Part shown: piece after piece, positions 24,667-33,823 of the stretch
How the letters are laid out: every line of letters begins with the position of its first letter
Position numbering within the stretch: position 1 is the stretch's first letter
DNA from: Streptomyces rimosus subsp. rimosus
Lineage (GTDB): Bacteria > Actinomycetota > Actinomycetes > Streptomycetales > Streptomycetaceae
DNA: 64,000 nt
Assembly: GCF_000720725.1 (NCBI RefSeq)
Contig: NZ_JOCQ01000023.1
Location: 37,135-101,134 of the forward strand
Direction of reading: 5' to 3'
Position numbers and translations under genes: made by a program
Notes under the pieces: model-generated
What the model was told of the DNA's origin: nothing
What the model saw: only the letters and a program-made list of their open reading frames with translations
Database searches by the model: none

Positions 24667-25707
24667 TCAGGAGGTTCCGGTGAGGAGCGCGGCCCAGAGG
24701 ACCGCTCCCGGGCCGAAGGCCAGAAGGATGCCGTACTCCCCCCGGCTCAGCGGGCGCCGGCTGCGGAGGCGGCGGAGGGTCATCAGGGCGCTGACGCCAG
24801 TGGTGTTGCCGTGTTCGGCCATCTCCTCGCGCGCGGCGCGGGTGGATACGGGGTCGAAGTCCAGGGTGTGGGCGACCTCGTCGATGATGCGGCGCCCGCC
24901 GGGGTGGAGGGCCCACCAGATGATGTCGGCGCGGGTGAGACCGTTCCGGGCGAGCAGGGGGGCGATCAGGTCGTCGACACGGGTGGCGAGGAATTCGGGG
25001 ATGTCCTGGGGAACACGGACGTAAAGGCCGCTGTCGGTGGAAGCGATGACAAGATCGTTCTCGCCCCGGGGGGCGATGACCGAGGCCATGTCGAGGATCT
25101 CCTGGCCGGGTGCCGTACCGGTCGGCGTCAGGACGGCCGCGGCGGCTCCGTCACCGAAGAGGGCGTGGACGACCGCCCCTTCTTTGCCGTAGGGCGGTGG
25201 CTGGAGGTGGGGAGACATCGCCTCGGTGCAGATCGCGAGTGCGGGACGCCGGTGGTGTTCGACCCACAGGCGGGCGATGTCCACCGTGGGCATGGAGGCG
25301 TAGCACCCCATGGGGCCGAGGGTGTAGAGGGCCGTGTCGGGGTGGACACCGAGGCCGATGGCGATGTTGCTCAGGCCCTTGATCTGGTAGGCGGAGGAGG
25401 TGCTGACGACCACAGCACCGAGGTCGTGCGGTGCGAGGCCGGCGGTGCGCAGGACCTTGCGCGCGGCCTCGTCGCCGTAGGTCACGCAGATGTCGACGGC
25501 CGCCCTCATCCGGCGGGTGTTGGACCAGGCGCGGGGGTCGGTGACGAGCGGATTGACGGCGAACGCCTTGGTGACGATCCCCGACGCCTCGATGGTCTTG
25601 GCGACGATGTCCCCGCCCGCGTCACCATCCGTGAGTGCGGCGACGTCAGCCATGGCGAGCAGCGGCGGAAAGGCGCCTTCGATGGCGCTCAGGGTTGCAG
25701 AGGGCAC
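24667..25707 (-). CDS. Type III polyketide synthase (chalcone/stilbene synthase superfamily)
   Basis: This 346-residue thiolase-fold enzyme has the complete type III triad: Cys135 (LGPMGCYASMP), His268 (WWALHPGGR) and Asn301 (EHGNTTGVSAL). It ends with the family motif LAFGPGAVLWAALL. Bacterial members extend an acyl starter with malonyl-CoA and close it to pyrones, resorcinols or related rings. Long-chain acyl starters can come from a type I FAS or PKS, as established for Azotobacter ArsB/C and proposed in mycobacteria. The codirectional type I PKS without a thioesterase fits such a donor role. GTG 25707 has AAGGAGAAG upstream. No adjacent O-methyltransferase is seen. Confidence 0.94.
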   Translation of the reverse strand: MPSATLSAIEGAFPPLLAMADVAALTDGDAGGDIVAKTIEASGIVTKAFAVNPLVTDPRAWSNTRRMRAAVDICVTYGDEAARKVLRTAGLAPHDLGAVVVSTSSAYQIKGLSNIAIGLGVHPDTALYTLGPMGCYASMPTVDIARLWVEHHRRPALAICTEAMSPHLQPPPYGKEGAVVHALFGDGAAAAVLTPTGTAPGQEILDMASVIAPRGENDLVIASTDSGLYVRVPQDIPEFLATRVDDLIAPLLARNGLTRADIIWWALHPGGRRIIDEVAHTLDFDPVSTRAAREEMAEHGNTTGVSALMTLRRLRSRRPLSRGEYGILLAFGPGAVLWAALLTGTS

Positions 25708-27195
25708 GGTTCTTCTCCTTCAGCGAGTCGGCGCTCACAGCGCCCCGGACCACGAGAGCGGGACATCTCGCCAACGGTTCGCGGTCGACGGTGGGACCGG
25801 TAAGGAAGAGCGGCCGCGACCTTCTCGTCGCGCCTCGCCGCCACCGACACGCCGGAATTCGGCGGCCTTGGACGGCGGCCTTGTACGGCGGCCCCGCCGA
25901 CAGCGTCCGCCCCGCGACGCGCTCGCGGCTCACGCACGTCGCCTCACACCCGTCGGCGGCATCTGGGACCACTGCCGCCCCCGGAATCCACTATGACGGT
26001 CACAAGACCCTCACGGGAGGCGCACCCAGCCGCAGACGACTCACACACAATCTCCAAAGTGCTCCGCCACAATCGGCCACACCTCCTCGCACCACCCCGT
26101 AAGACGCACGGACTCCCCCATTCCGCCCTCCCGCGCGCCCCAGCCGAAACGACACTGCGCACTTGCGCCTGCCCACCCACCTGCCGCATGTGCCTGACAC
26201 CGTCACCAGGCCGACACCTTGACCCCGGGGGGAGCGCGGTGTTCGACGTACCCCTTTGTTGCGCCTGCTGTCTGCCGAAAGACTCCGGCTGCTGCGGTCG
26301 AGGCCGGATTCACCGCCAATCACCATGGCGTCTCACCTTGACCGTTTCCTCGACGAACTCAACGCTTCGGAAGCTGAATTGCGTGTCGAACGGTTCCCTC
26401 CGCTCGGGCACTCGTTCGGGCACTCGTTCGGGCCGGTGATCGGCTGCGACTTCACGCTGCGCGGGGCCCGCGCCGCCCCGACCGACTGGTGCTGGTCCCG
26501 CCCGGGCGCAACCCCCGAAACCTGCGTTGACCCACGCCAACACGGTACTGGGCATCACCGAACTCACCCTGCCCGGCCAGCTCATCGAGGGGTGAGTGGT
26601 CTTGGCGGATGGCGCCCGCCACCGACTCGCCAGACCCCGACGCGTACCGGGAGCGGTACCTCGCCGTCGAACGTCGGCGGCTCCGCCCAGTCGGCCGGCG
26701 CCGATACGCTCTCACCGCCTGAGAATCGCCACAGCCGGCGATATCCGCGTCCAGCAGCACCATGTCTTCACCCGCGATCTCTCGGTGCCGCATATGCGGT
26801 GGGAAGGGCGCTCGCATGTGCTCTTCCCACCGCTGTGAAAGCAGGTTCAGTCCCGGTTCGCCCATATTCGCGATCATGCCCGAAATCCAGGCTCTGCGGA
26901 AAGGAGCACCCATAGAGCTGTCGGATGACCGTTTCATCTGCTTCCTCGGCCATGGACACCTGTCTGCCGCCCTGAGGACCACCTCACCCGGAACGAGCCG
27001 CACCCGAAGACTTCCTGACCGGCGGAGGCGAACATCCGGCATACATCCGGCTCACGTCCGGCACACATCCGGCTTACGGCCTCGCCCGAATACGACAGGC
27101 GGGAGGTGCACAGGTAGCAGGTCACCAGCTCTTCTCCCGCCGGCCGCACAGCCACGTCGCCGAAGTCGCCCTCCGCGGCAGCGGCTCGCGTGGCC
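25708..27195. other. Gene-poor region of about 1.5 kb with decayed coding remnants
   Basis: No intact gene with normal codon bias and a ribosome binding site is visible on either strand. GC is lower and third-position bias is lost over most of it. Short stretches that still read like protein occur at 26325-26838 (plus strand, listed separately). A minus-strand scrap from 26959 (MSMAEEADETVIRQLYGCSF) faintly recalls SUKH-type proteins. I take this as an old gene graveyard. Confidence 0.5.
26325..26838 (+). pseudogene. Frameshifted coding remnants of unknown family
   Basis: Four short protein-like stretches follow one another in changing frames. From 26325: MASHLDRFLDELNASEAELR. At 26527-26595: LTHANTVLGITELTLPGQ and a stop. 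At 26609-26722: a frame with PDPDAYRERYLAVERRR and a stop. Up to 26838: DIRVQQHHVFTRDLSVPHMR and a stop. Frame changes every 100-200 bases suggest a degenerate gene or pieces of several genes. I do not recognise the family. Confidence 0.3.
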
Positions 27196-27253
27196 CTTCA
27201 GGCTTCCTCTTCGGACTCCCTCTTCAGGCTTCCTCTTCAGGCTCCCTCTTCAG
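27196..27253. repeat. 13-bp tandem repeat (about 4.5 copies) over the end of the DUF3291 gene
   Basis: CTTCAGGCTTCCT and close variants are repeated four times head to tail from 27196 to 27247, with a partial fifth copy. On the minus strand each unit holds CTGAAG, and the first unit supplies the TGA stop of the DUF3291 gene. Slippage here could add or remove stop codons or 3' sequence. Confidence 0.75.
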
Positions 27254-27807
27254 CGAACCTGGTCGCGCTTCGGTCCGATGCCTTTGGTCTTGGTCGGAGT
27301 TCCGTCCTGGGCGAACGAATGGTGGAAGGTGAAGGCGTGCGGCGTGGAACCGTTGTCGTGGAGGTGCTCCAGCCTGGAAACCCCGTCCTGCCAAGTGGGT
27401 ATCACGCCGTCGGCGACCCACCAGAACACGTAACCCGGGTGTTCTGTCCTCTCGAACCAGTCGTAACGCCTGTTCAGCGCCGCACGGTGCAGACCGGTGT
27501 AGATGGCGTCGAAGACGGGGCGCAGGTCGGTCCAGAGCGAGAGCGTCGCGGCCAGGGCGATGGTTTCCGGCGTACGGCCTTTGCCGTACCAGGCCGGTAC
27601 GGCGAACTCTCCCCAGATACCCCAGTCCAAGTCGAAGTGTGAGCCCCGTTCGCCGTCTGCCGCTTCGGCATGAGCGATGTATCCGGGGTGCCGGCTGATC
27701 TTCCGGTAGACAGCCTCACCCGTGTCGTAGAACTCGCGCGTGAGAGGCGCGCGATCGGCGAGAGGTGACTTCAGAACACCGAATGTGTACAGAGCAAGAT
27801 GGGACAT
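27250..27807 (-). CDS. DUF3291 protein (dimeric alpha-beta barrel-like)
   Basis: The 185-residue protein opens with LALYTFGVLKSPLAD and later has LSLWTDLRPVFDAIYTG, RRYDWFERTEHPGYVFWWV and STPHAFTFHHSF. These match the DUF3291 layout, a family related to antibiotic-monooxygenase-type ferredoxin-like folds. No function is established for the family. ATG 27807 has AAAGAGAAG upstream. It stands alone on its strand, flanked by about 530 bp of noncoding DNA upstream and by the tandem repeat at its stop codon. Confidence 0.78.
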   Translation of the reverse strand: MSHLALYTFGVLKSPLADRAPLTREFYDTGEAVYRKISRHPGYIAHAEAADGERGSHFDLDWGIWGEFAVPAWYGKGRTPETIALAATLSLWTDLRPVFDAIYTGLHRAALNRRYDWFERTEHPGYVFWWVADGVIPTWQDGVSRLEHLHDNGSTPHAFTFHHSFAQDGTPTKTKGIGPKRDQVR

Positions 27808-28334
27808 GCTTCTCTTTCTGATTCGGGGTTCCTGGCGTGAACCCGGTTCGGTGGCCTACGCATGGGCGAGGATTCATGTGGCGTGCCAACGCATTCCGTC
27901 GCGGGGGCTCAGCCCGAACGAGCCCCCGTGCGACCGTGGGCAACCGCCGACGGCCAGGCGAAGATAGCTGCCTCTGCGGGCCATGTCGAAGTTGCGTTTT
28001 CCCTGCCCAAGTGGCTTCTTGTACAAGCCCTTGCGGGAACTGGGCGATGGCACTGCTTGCCGGCGCGCGCTGTTTGGCGCGGGGCGGCGAGATGGCTGTC
28101 AATGCCGCAGTCGCTGGGGCTGCGGCCCACAAGCCACAGCCCCGTTCTCAGCGCGGCCTCTGCTCGGAGCCCGACGACCCAGCACGAGTACCAGGTTTGA
28201 GCATGGCTCCACCGGAGGGGGGACCGCAGAACTCCGCCACAAGTAGCGCCCGGGAAACATGGACCCGACGGCGGGTGACGGTTGCAGCAGTGACGGGCCT
28301 CGCGTGCGGTGCCGACTCGGGCTCCGGGGCGTGG
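27808..28334. other. Intergenic region of 527 bp, nothing recognised
   Basis: No reading frame with a start site or protein-like composition was found on either strand. The GNAT gene ends at its right side and the DUF3291 promoter must lie at its left side. No clear repeat or hairpin was seen. Confidence 0.4.
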
Positions 28335-29249
28335 TCACTCGGGGCGGTGCTGCCAGCGACGGTCGGTGCGGGTCAGTTCCCGGAAGCCCACCGACGTCAG
28401 CTGGTCGATCGCCGTCCGGTCTGTGGCCGGCTCGTAGGCGACGACGCGGTCCACGCCGCACAGGCGGAGCCAGTCGGCGGCCTGAGTGAGCAGCCAGCGC
28501 TCCAGGCCCGTACCGCAGTGGGCCGGGCCGGTGTGGAGGTTGCCGATGTCGGCGAGGCCCGCGGAACGGGTGTGGCGCTCGGGGCGGGCGAGGGCTGTGT
28601 CGACCTCGACGAAACCAACCGCGTGTCCGTCGGCGTAGGCCGTGAATCGCGTACCGCATTCCCCCAGCGTGCGCTCGGCTGTCACACCGGGCCGGGGCTC
28701 GGGTACCGACAGGTCGGCCGTTCGCGCCAGCAGGATCACCTCGGTGTCCCCGACGTGCCGGAAGCCCGCGCGTTCGTACACGGCGCGGATGTGCGGCCAG
28801 TTCCGGGGCAGACCGTGGACGACGGGGGCGGGCAGCGCGCCGGACGCGTAGCGGGAGCGGACGTTCCAGCGTGCGAGCTGGGCCAGGCAGGCGGACATCA
28901 ACAGGTGTGCGGCCTCGTCGGAGTCCGGCCAGAAGGAGGCCGGCGGGCGGCAGACGAACCAGTCGATCTCGCCGGTGTCCCGGTAGTCCTCGCCGACCTC
29001 GGCGTCGGCGCGGTAGCGCAACAGGTGGGCCGCGGCCACCACGCACCTGCGCTGTTCGGCGACGAGCGTGACCCGCTCGCTCACCCACGGGTCGGTGATG
29101 AATTCGTCCGCCTGCCGCTCCAGGGTGCTGAGCACGGTGTTGACGGAGACGGAAACCCCTGGGACGACGGCGGCGACGTGCTGGTTGACCAGTTCGGTGA
29201 GCTGGTCGCGGTCGTCGCGGCGGAAGGGGCGCACCGTGAGTGCGGACAT
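28335..29249 (-). CDS. GNAT-family N-acetyltransferase, two-domain type
   Basis: This 304-residue protein starts with a GNAT-like N-terminal half (LTVRPFRRDDRDQLTELVNQ). A second GNAT half carries an acetyl-CoA-binding-like motif (GPAHCGTGLERWLLTQAADW, about 243-262) followed by the VVAYEPATD strand and GFRELTRTDRRWQHRP at the end. The central WPHIRAVYERAGFRHVGDTEV is also GNAT-like, so it resembles a fused pair. Substrate is unknown. ATG 29249 has CGGAGG upstream. It is divergent from the SUKH gene, with about 150 bp between starts. Confidence 0.8.
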   Translation of the reverse strand: MSALTVRPFRRDDRDQLTELVNQHVAAVVPGVSVSVNTVLSTLERQADEFITDPWVSERVTLVAEQRRCVVAAAHLLRYRADAEVGEDYRDTGEIDWFVCRPPASFWPDSDEAAHLLMSACLAQLARWNVRSRYASGALPAPVVHGLPRNWPHIRAVYERAGFRHVGDTEVILLARTADLSVPEPRPGVTAERTLGECGTRFTAYADGHAVGFVEVDTALARPERHTRSAGLADIGNLHTGPAHCGTGLERWLLTQAADWLRLCGVDRVVAYEPATDRTAIDQLTSVGFRELTRTDRRWQHRPE

Positions 29250-29401
29250 GTGGGACCTCCGGTTGAAGACTCGTGTCGGGAGGCCGCCATGCGATGCGGT
29301 ACGCAGCCGAGGATACCCCGGCACCGGGGCCGTACACGGCGCGTTGGGTGCAGCCCTTCCGTAGGGACGAATGTCAGCAGCTCATGACAGGATCCGGCCT
29401 C

Positions 29402-29959
29402 ATGAGTGAGCGTTCGTTGTCGCCGGCCCGGCTGTCTTCGTGGGTGAGCGCGGTCTCGCCGGTGCTGGCGGAGATGACGGCGGAGTTCGAGTGCAAGCAC
29501 GGCTTCCCGCCGGGTGTCAACCGGATCTGCCTGGCCGCTGACGCCGCTGACAGTGGCCAAGAGGCGGTGCGTGCGCTGGCCCGCGTTCCTTGCGCAGCCG
29601 CAGACCTGGTCACCTTCTACCGGAGCATCGGAGAAGTCGTATGGGAGGACGTCGGCAACGGCTGTTTCATCCATCCCGCGCGCGATGTCCTTCAGCACCT
29701 CTCGGATTACGGGGCCGTCCGTGTGAGTGAGAGCCAGGAGCCGTGCGGGCTGGTGATCGGATCGGATGGGGGCGGCCTGTCCTACGTCGTGGGTCCCGAC
29801 GGGGCCGTCCACCGGACACGGACGGCATCACTGGAGGAGCCGGAGTTCGACAGAGTGGCGGACGACATGCGTCACTTCCTGGAACTGCTTGAGCGATCCT
29901 TGGCCCGGTTCGTCGCCACAGGTGAACCTGGGTATCTCCGGTCTCAGGCCGGCCGCTGA
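29402..29959 (+). CDS. SUKH/SMI1-KNR4-like domain protein
   Basis: The 185-residue protein has LVTFYRSIGEVVWEDVGNGC followed by FIHPARDVLQHL and VIGSDGGGLSYVVGPDG. This fits the SMI1/KNR4 (SUKH) superfamily, where a hydrophobic helix is followed by a strand with a G-D-G turn. SUKH proteins often act as immunity proteins to secreted toxins, or as SMI1-like interaction modules. No toxin gene is adjacent. ATG 29402 is chosen (weak AGGA upstream); ATG 29384 is an alternative. There is no signal peptide. Confidence 0.6.
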   Translation: MSERSLSPARLSSWVSAVSPVLAEMTAEFECKHGFPPGVNRICLAADAADSGQEAVRALARVPCAAADLVTFYRSIGEVVWEDVGNGCFIHPARDVLQHLSDYGAVRVSESQEPCGLVIGSDGGGLSYVVGPDGAVHRTRTASLEEPEFDRVADDMRHFLELLERSLARFVATGEPGYLRSQAGR

Positions 29960-30459
29960 CAAGCTCTTGGAGCGCAGAGCCCGAACAGCGCCTCGGAGGT
30001 GAGCCGCAACCGTTGCCGCTCACCACAGCAGGGCGCGGACCGCACCGCTTCCACGGCGAAACGCCTTCCAGGACGTCGCCGTGTACAAGCTCACGCCCCT
30101 CCGCCCTCCAGCACTTGCGCCACCTCCAGTGCCCGCGCATATCCTGAGGTCGTCACGCTGAGTAACTCACCCGGTAACTGACGGGCCGTCAGGGAAGTCG
30201 ACAGGTCAGTGAAGTCAACAGGTCGGCATCAGTACCGACGGAGTCCGCCGCCGATCGTTCGAGCACCCGAGGAGCCCCCGTGAAAATGCTCATCAACGTC
30301 TCGAAACTGGGCATTTTCGCAGGTCAATCGGGTGACGAGATGCTGTCGGTCAGCAAATGGTCAGCATGCGACCCTGACTATGACCATCAAGCGCTCTCCT
30401 GTCTTCGGATCCGGCTCGCCATCGGCATACTCAGCGTGATCTCGGCCGAAGTGCAACAG
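29960..30459. other. Intergenic region containing a truncated dhaK start
   Basis: No intact gene. From 30222 to 30300 it repeats the leader and first seven codons of dhaK (see repeat entry), after which the frame continues into unrelated sequence. A small direct repeat GAAGTC(G/A)ACAGGTC is found at 30194 and 30211. The 3' end of the broken ABC ATPase frame closes it. Confidence 0.55.
30222..30300 (+). repeat. Partial duplicate of the dhaK leader and start
   Basis: GTCGGCATCAG, then TACCGACGGAGTCCGCCGCC, then a copy of the GAGGAGCCCC ribosome binding site and GTGAAAATGCTCATCAACGT match the sequence at 37176-37339. The intact copy carries two extra segments (about 11 and 66 bases). Only the first seven DhaK residues are kept here. 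Confidence 0.8.
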
Positions 30460-31689
30460 CTAAGTCGTACGGCGCGTGACCGACCACCACAAACTTTCCG
30501 AAGGAACAGAGTGAGCGGCCCACCGTGGCCAGTACTCCGTCGGGCAGGTGGTGTTCCTCCCCTGGCAGATGGAGCCAACGTTTCGGTGAGGCTCTCTGCG
30601 CCGGCCTCGGGCCGGCCGACGGCGACCAGTTCGGCGATGAAGTCTCGGCCGAGAGGGACAGGTAACACGGCGTGCGGCTGGTGGCCACCAAGTTGAAGAC
30701 CGTCGGGCGCTTCGGGTGCCGCGTCCCTCAGACCGAGCCCTGTTCGCAGTCGCCTCGATGGCGGTCTGCGGGTCCGGCCAGCAGCCGGCAGGAGGCTCTA
30801 TCTCCCCCGCAGTGACGGGGCCCTCTCCATCTACTGCACAGCGTCGCCTGCGGCGTGCTCGGCGGGCCACGTCCACCGGGGCGCTGACGCGAAAGCCGTC
30901 CTCGTCGACCTCCGGGCGGCCGCCCGTGATCCGGGTCAGCAGGCTGGCCACCTCGGGCAGGCGGATCGCGTCGCGCAGCACCACATCCACCTGGTCGCCC
31001 CCGATGCGGGACTTCAGCTCGGCCGGAGTGCCCTCGGCGATCACCCTGCCCGTGTCGATCACCGCGATCTGGTCGGCCAGCTGGTCCGCCTCGTCCAGAT
31101 ACTGGGTGGTGAGCAGCACGGTCGTGCCACCCGCGACGAGGGAGCGCAGTGCGGCCCAGACCTCGTTCCGGTTGCGCGGGTCCAGGCCGGTGGTGGGCTC
31201 GTCGAGAAAGAGCACCTGTGGGGCGAGGATGAGACCGGCAGCCAGGTCCAGCCGGCGCTTCATGCCCCCGGAGTAGGTGCCCGCCTTCTTGTCCGCGGCC
31301 TCGGCGAGGTTGAACTGGTCGAGCAACTGCTCGGCCCGGGCGCGGGCGCCGGCCTTGCCCAGGCGGAACAGCCGGCCGAACATCTGGAGGTTCTGCATGC
31401 CGGTGAGTGCGTCGTCGATCGCCGCGTACTGGCCGGTGAGGCCGATGCGGTAGCGGACCTGCGCGGCCTGACGCACCACGTCGAACCCGGCGACGACGGC
31501 CCGGCCGCCGTCGGCCCGCAGGAGCGTTGACAAGATCCGTACCGCGGTGGTCTTGCCTGCGCCGTTGGGGCCGAGCAGGCCGCACACGGTGCCTTCCGGG
31601 ACGGCGAGGTCGAACCCGTCCAGCGCGGTGGTGGAGCCGTAGGTCTTGCGCAGCCCTTCGGCGAGGACCGCGTAGGGGGTACCGCTCAT
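30460..31689 (-). pseudogene. DrrA-type ABC transporter ATPase, C-terminus disrupted
   Basis: From ATG 31689 (GAGGAG upstream) the first 273 residues are a normal DrrA-family ATPase: Walker A GPNGAGKTTAV (40-50), signature YSGGMKRRLDLA (139-150), Walker B VLFLDEPTTGLD and the switch QYLDEADQ. After SAPVDVA the family's C-terminal domain (usually ending with LDEVFLHLTG) is absent and an Arg-rich out-of-family tail runs to 30460. No DrrB-type permease gene follows. DrrA/B pairs export drugs and lipids. The change near 30870 looks like a deletion or rearrangement breakpoint, so the protein is probably non-functional. It lies 17 bp after the helical-repeat gene of the MoxR operon. Confidence 0.8.
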
Positions 31690-31706
31690 GGTCGTACTCC
31701 TCTTCG

Positions 31707-32519
31707 TCAGGACGGTTCGCCTCCGCTGAGGGCGCGCAGCACCTTGGCCTGTTCGACGTCGGTGCCTTCGGCGCGCATCCCGGCCGCCTCCTGGGCGGTG
31801 AAGCCTGCCGCGCGCCATGGCGCGACCTCGTCGATCGGGATGCCCGCACGCCACCAGGTGGCCATCAGTTCGATGGCGGACTCGCCGTCGGAGAGCACCT
31901 TCTCCGCCTCCCCCGCCTCGAAGCCCAGGGCGAGGAAGACGCGGGCCTCGCCCGGGTCGATGCCGCGCCGGGCCCAGGGAAGCGCTTCCTCGCCGCTCCA
32001 GCCCGACTCGACGAAGCCTCTGGCGGCCGCGGCCGGAACGCCGCGATGCAGCAAGGCCTTCATGGCTTTGGCCCGTTCCTCGCCGAGGTTGTCCTTGGTG
32101 GTGTCACGGCGTGGGTTGAGCAGCCGGTAGAGCCAGCTGCGCGGGGTGGGGCTCTCCCCGGCCAGGTGCCGTTCGGCGGCTTCCTGGGCGGAGTAGCCGA
32201 GTTCGCGCCAGCGGACCGCGTCGCGTGGGGTCATGCCCGCGCTCAGCCAGGTGTCGACGGTGTACGGGGTGGCGCCCGCGGTACGCCATTGCCGTGCCTT
32301 GTCCGGGGTGTAGACGCCGGAGGTGCGCCAGCGCACGGCCTCGGCGACGGCGAAGCCCTCGTCGATCCAGCTGCGTGCCTCGGCCAGGGTGAACCCGTGC
32401 TCCGGCCACTGCGGCAACGGCTCCGGGGTGGGCGCATGCTCCGGCTCGGGTACGGGCCGGTGGCGCTCTCGGCCCTTGTCCCGCTCGGGTTCCTCGTCGT
32501 CGCTGAATCCCACGGTCAT
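31707..32519 (-). CDS. Helical-repeat protein of the MoxR/VWA operon (13-residue repeats)
   Basis: I do not recognise this 270-residue cytosolic protein as a named family. After a charged N-terminus, most of it is a run of about twelve imperfect 13-14-residue repeats. They have the pattern G-(F/M/Y/I)-(S/T)-x-x-(E/D)-A-x-x-W-x-x-x, for example GMTPRDAVRWREL, GYSAQEAAERHLA, GWSGEEALPWARR and GFTAQEAAGMRAE. Such short Ala/Trp repeats suggest a helical solenoid that binds a protein partner. Its start overlaps the VWA gene stop (ATGA), so it is made together with the MoxR and VWA proteins and is probably a substrate adaptor or target of that machine. Confidence 0.75.
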   Translation of the reverse strand: MTVGFSDDEEPERDKGRERHRPVPEPEHAPTPEPLPQWPEHGFTLAEARSWIDEGFAVAEAVRWRTSGVYTPDKARQWRTAGATPYTVDTWLSAGMTPRDAVRWRELGYSAQEAAERHLAGESPTPRSWLYRLLNPRRDTTKDNLGEERAKAMKALLHRGVPAAAARGFVESGWSGEEALPWARRGIDPGEARVFLALGFEAGEAEKVLSDGESAIELMATWWRAGIPIDEVAPWRAAGFTAQEAAGMRAEGTDVEQAKVLRALSGGEPS

Positions 32520-33823
32520 GTCAGTGCCTCCTGCGGAATGCGGGCGATGGCGGCCCAGTCGGGTGCGTGGCCGTCCTCGCCGATGAGGCAGACGACGACG
32601 TGCGGTCGCGGCCGGTGTTCCGGCCAGGGGGTCTGGCCGTCGGTGAGCACGACGATGAGGTCGGGGCGGGGCCGCAGGTGCGCGGCGGCCTCGATCCCGG
32701 CGCGCATGTCCGTACCGCCGCCGCCGACGAGCGTGATGTCCTCGGCCCGGCGTACGGTCTGCACCGGGTACGGGGTCATGTCGCAGCACAGGGCGCGCAG
32801 CCGCCGGTTCGGTCCGGCGACCCCGGTGATGATGGCGGTGACCTCGGCGAGCAGCCGGTCGAGCACGGCGTTGGTGACCGAGCCCGAGGTGTCGACGACG
32901 AGCACGGTGTCCGGAACCGGGGAGACCAGCGCGGGCGGCACGATGTCGGTGTAGGCGCCCGCGCGGCGCGACGGCCTGCGGTGGCTGAAGTCGGTGTTGC
33001 CGGCCACCGCGGACAGTCCGCGACGGATCAGTGCACCGAGCCGGGACCGCCAGTTCACCTGGGGCGCCAGGCGTTCTCCGGCCCAGCGCTGCCAGCCCGA
33101 GGGCACCTCGCTGCGGGCGCTGATCCGGTCCTGGATGCCGACGGCGATGGAGCGTTCCAGCAGTTCCTTGTCGAGTTCGGACAGTCCTCCGCCGCCGGAC
33201 TCTTCGTACTCGCGCGGGCGCCCGTCCGCGGCACTGCCACAGTCAATGGCCTCGGCCAGGGCCTTGCCGCCCCGCCCCATGGCCTCGGCCAGCACGTCCA
33301 GCATCGGCACGTACTCCTCGGCCATGCGGTTGTCCGGAAGCCCCAGTGCCTTCGGGGAGATGACCCCGTCCGGCACCGGCAGGTCCTCGGCCTCCAGGTC
33401 ATCGTTGATCTCGGCGTCGGCCGCCTGGTTCCAGCGGTGCGCCCGTTCCTCTCCAGCGAGCCCGGCCGCGTGCGTTCCGCCGCCGTTGCCCGGTTTCACC
33501 GGGGAACGGCTCGCGTGCCGGCGGACGAGGTGGCCCACGTGGTGCAGCAGCCACCAGCCGATCTCCGGCACGGGGGTGGCCAGTGCCGTGCCGGTCTCCA
33601 GGTGGACGTTCCACCGGGTGTCGGCAGGAAAGGCGCGGAACTCCGGGTCGGGCACCGGCGTCCCTGTGGTGTCGTCGATGGCCGCCTCGATGACCACCGG
33701 GGTCAGCGCGAACACCGCGGAGGCCAGGTACGGCGCGTGGTGTGCGGCCCAGAGCCGGGCCGCCGCGAACCGCGCGAGGACCTGTTCGCGCTGCTCCGCC
33801 GGCCCGTCGGGGACGGCCGTCAT
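32516..33823 (-). CDS. VWA-like protein with DUF2201-type metallopeptidase-like N-terminus
   Basis: This 435-residue protein has an N-terminal domain similar to DUF2201_N. WWLLHHVGHLVRRHA (residues 90-104) occupies the position of a zinc HExxH helix but reads HHxxH (His94-His98). RWNQAADAEIND follows, as is usual in that family. The C-terminal VWA-like domain has the MIDAS residues DTSGS (311-315), Thr371 in GGGGTDM and Asp395 in VLTDGQ. Partners of this kind work with MoxR AAA+ ATPases in cofactor insertion or protein remodelling. It overlaps both neighbours by ATGA, giving a tightly coupled three-gene operon. The missing glutamate suggests the first domain is not an active peptidase. Confidence 0.85.
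   Translation of the reverse strand: MTAVPDGPAEQREQVLARFAAARLWAAHHAPYLASAVFALTPVVIEAAIDDTTGTPVPDPEFRAFPADTRWNVHLETGTALATPVPEIGWWLLHHVGHLVRRHASRSPVKPGNGGGTHAAGLAGEERAHRWNQAADAEINDDLEAEDLPVPDGVISPKALGLPDNRMAEEYVPMLDVLAEAMGRGGKALAEAIDCGSAADGRPREYEESGGGGLSELDKELLERSIAVGIQDRISARSEVPSGWQRWAGERLAPQVNWRSRLGALIRRGLSAVAGNTDFSHRRPSRRAGAYTDIVPPALVSPVPDTVLVVDTSGSVTNAVLDRLLAEVTAIITGVAGPNRRLRALCCDMTPYPVQTVRRAEDITLVGGGGTDMRAGIEAAAHLRPRPDLIVVLTDGQTPWPEHRPRPHVVVCLIGEDGHAPDWAAIARIPQEALT

Noticed and set aside
30280..30696. 138-codon plus-strand frame beginning with DhaK residues
   Set aside because: Only the first seven codons match DhaK; the rest is unlike any protein and overlaps the broken ABC frame. Treated as a truncated copy, not a gene.
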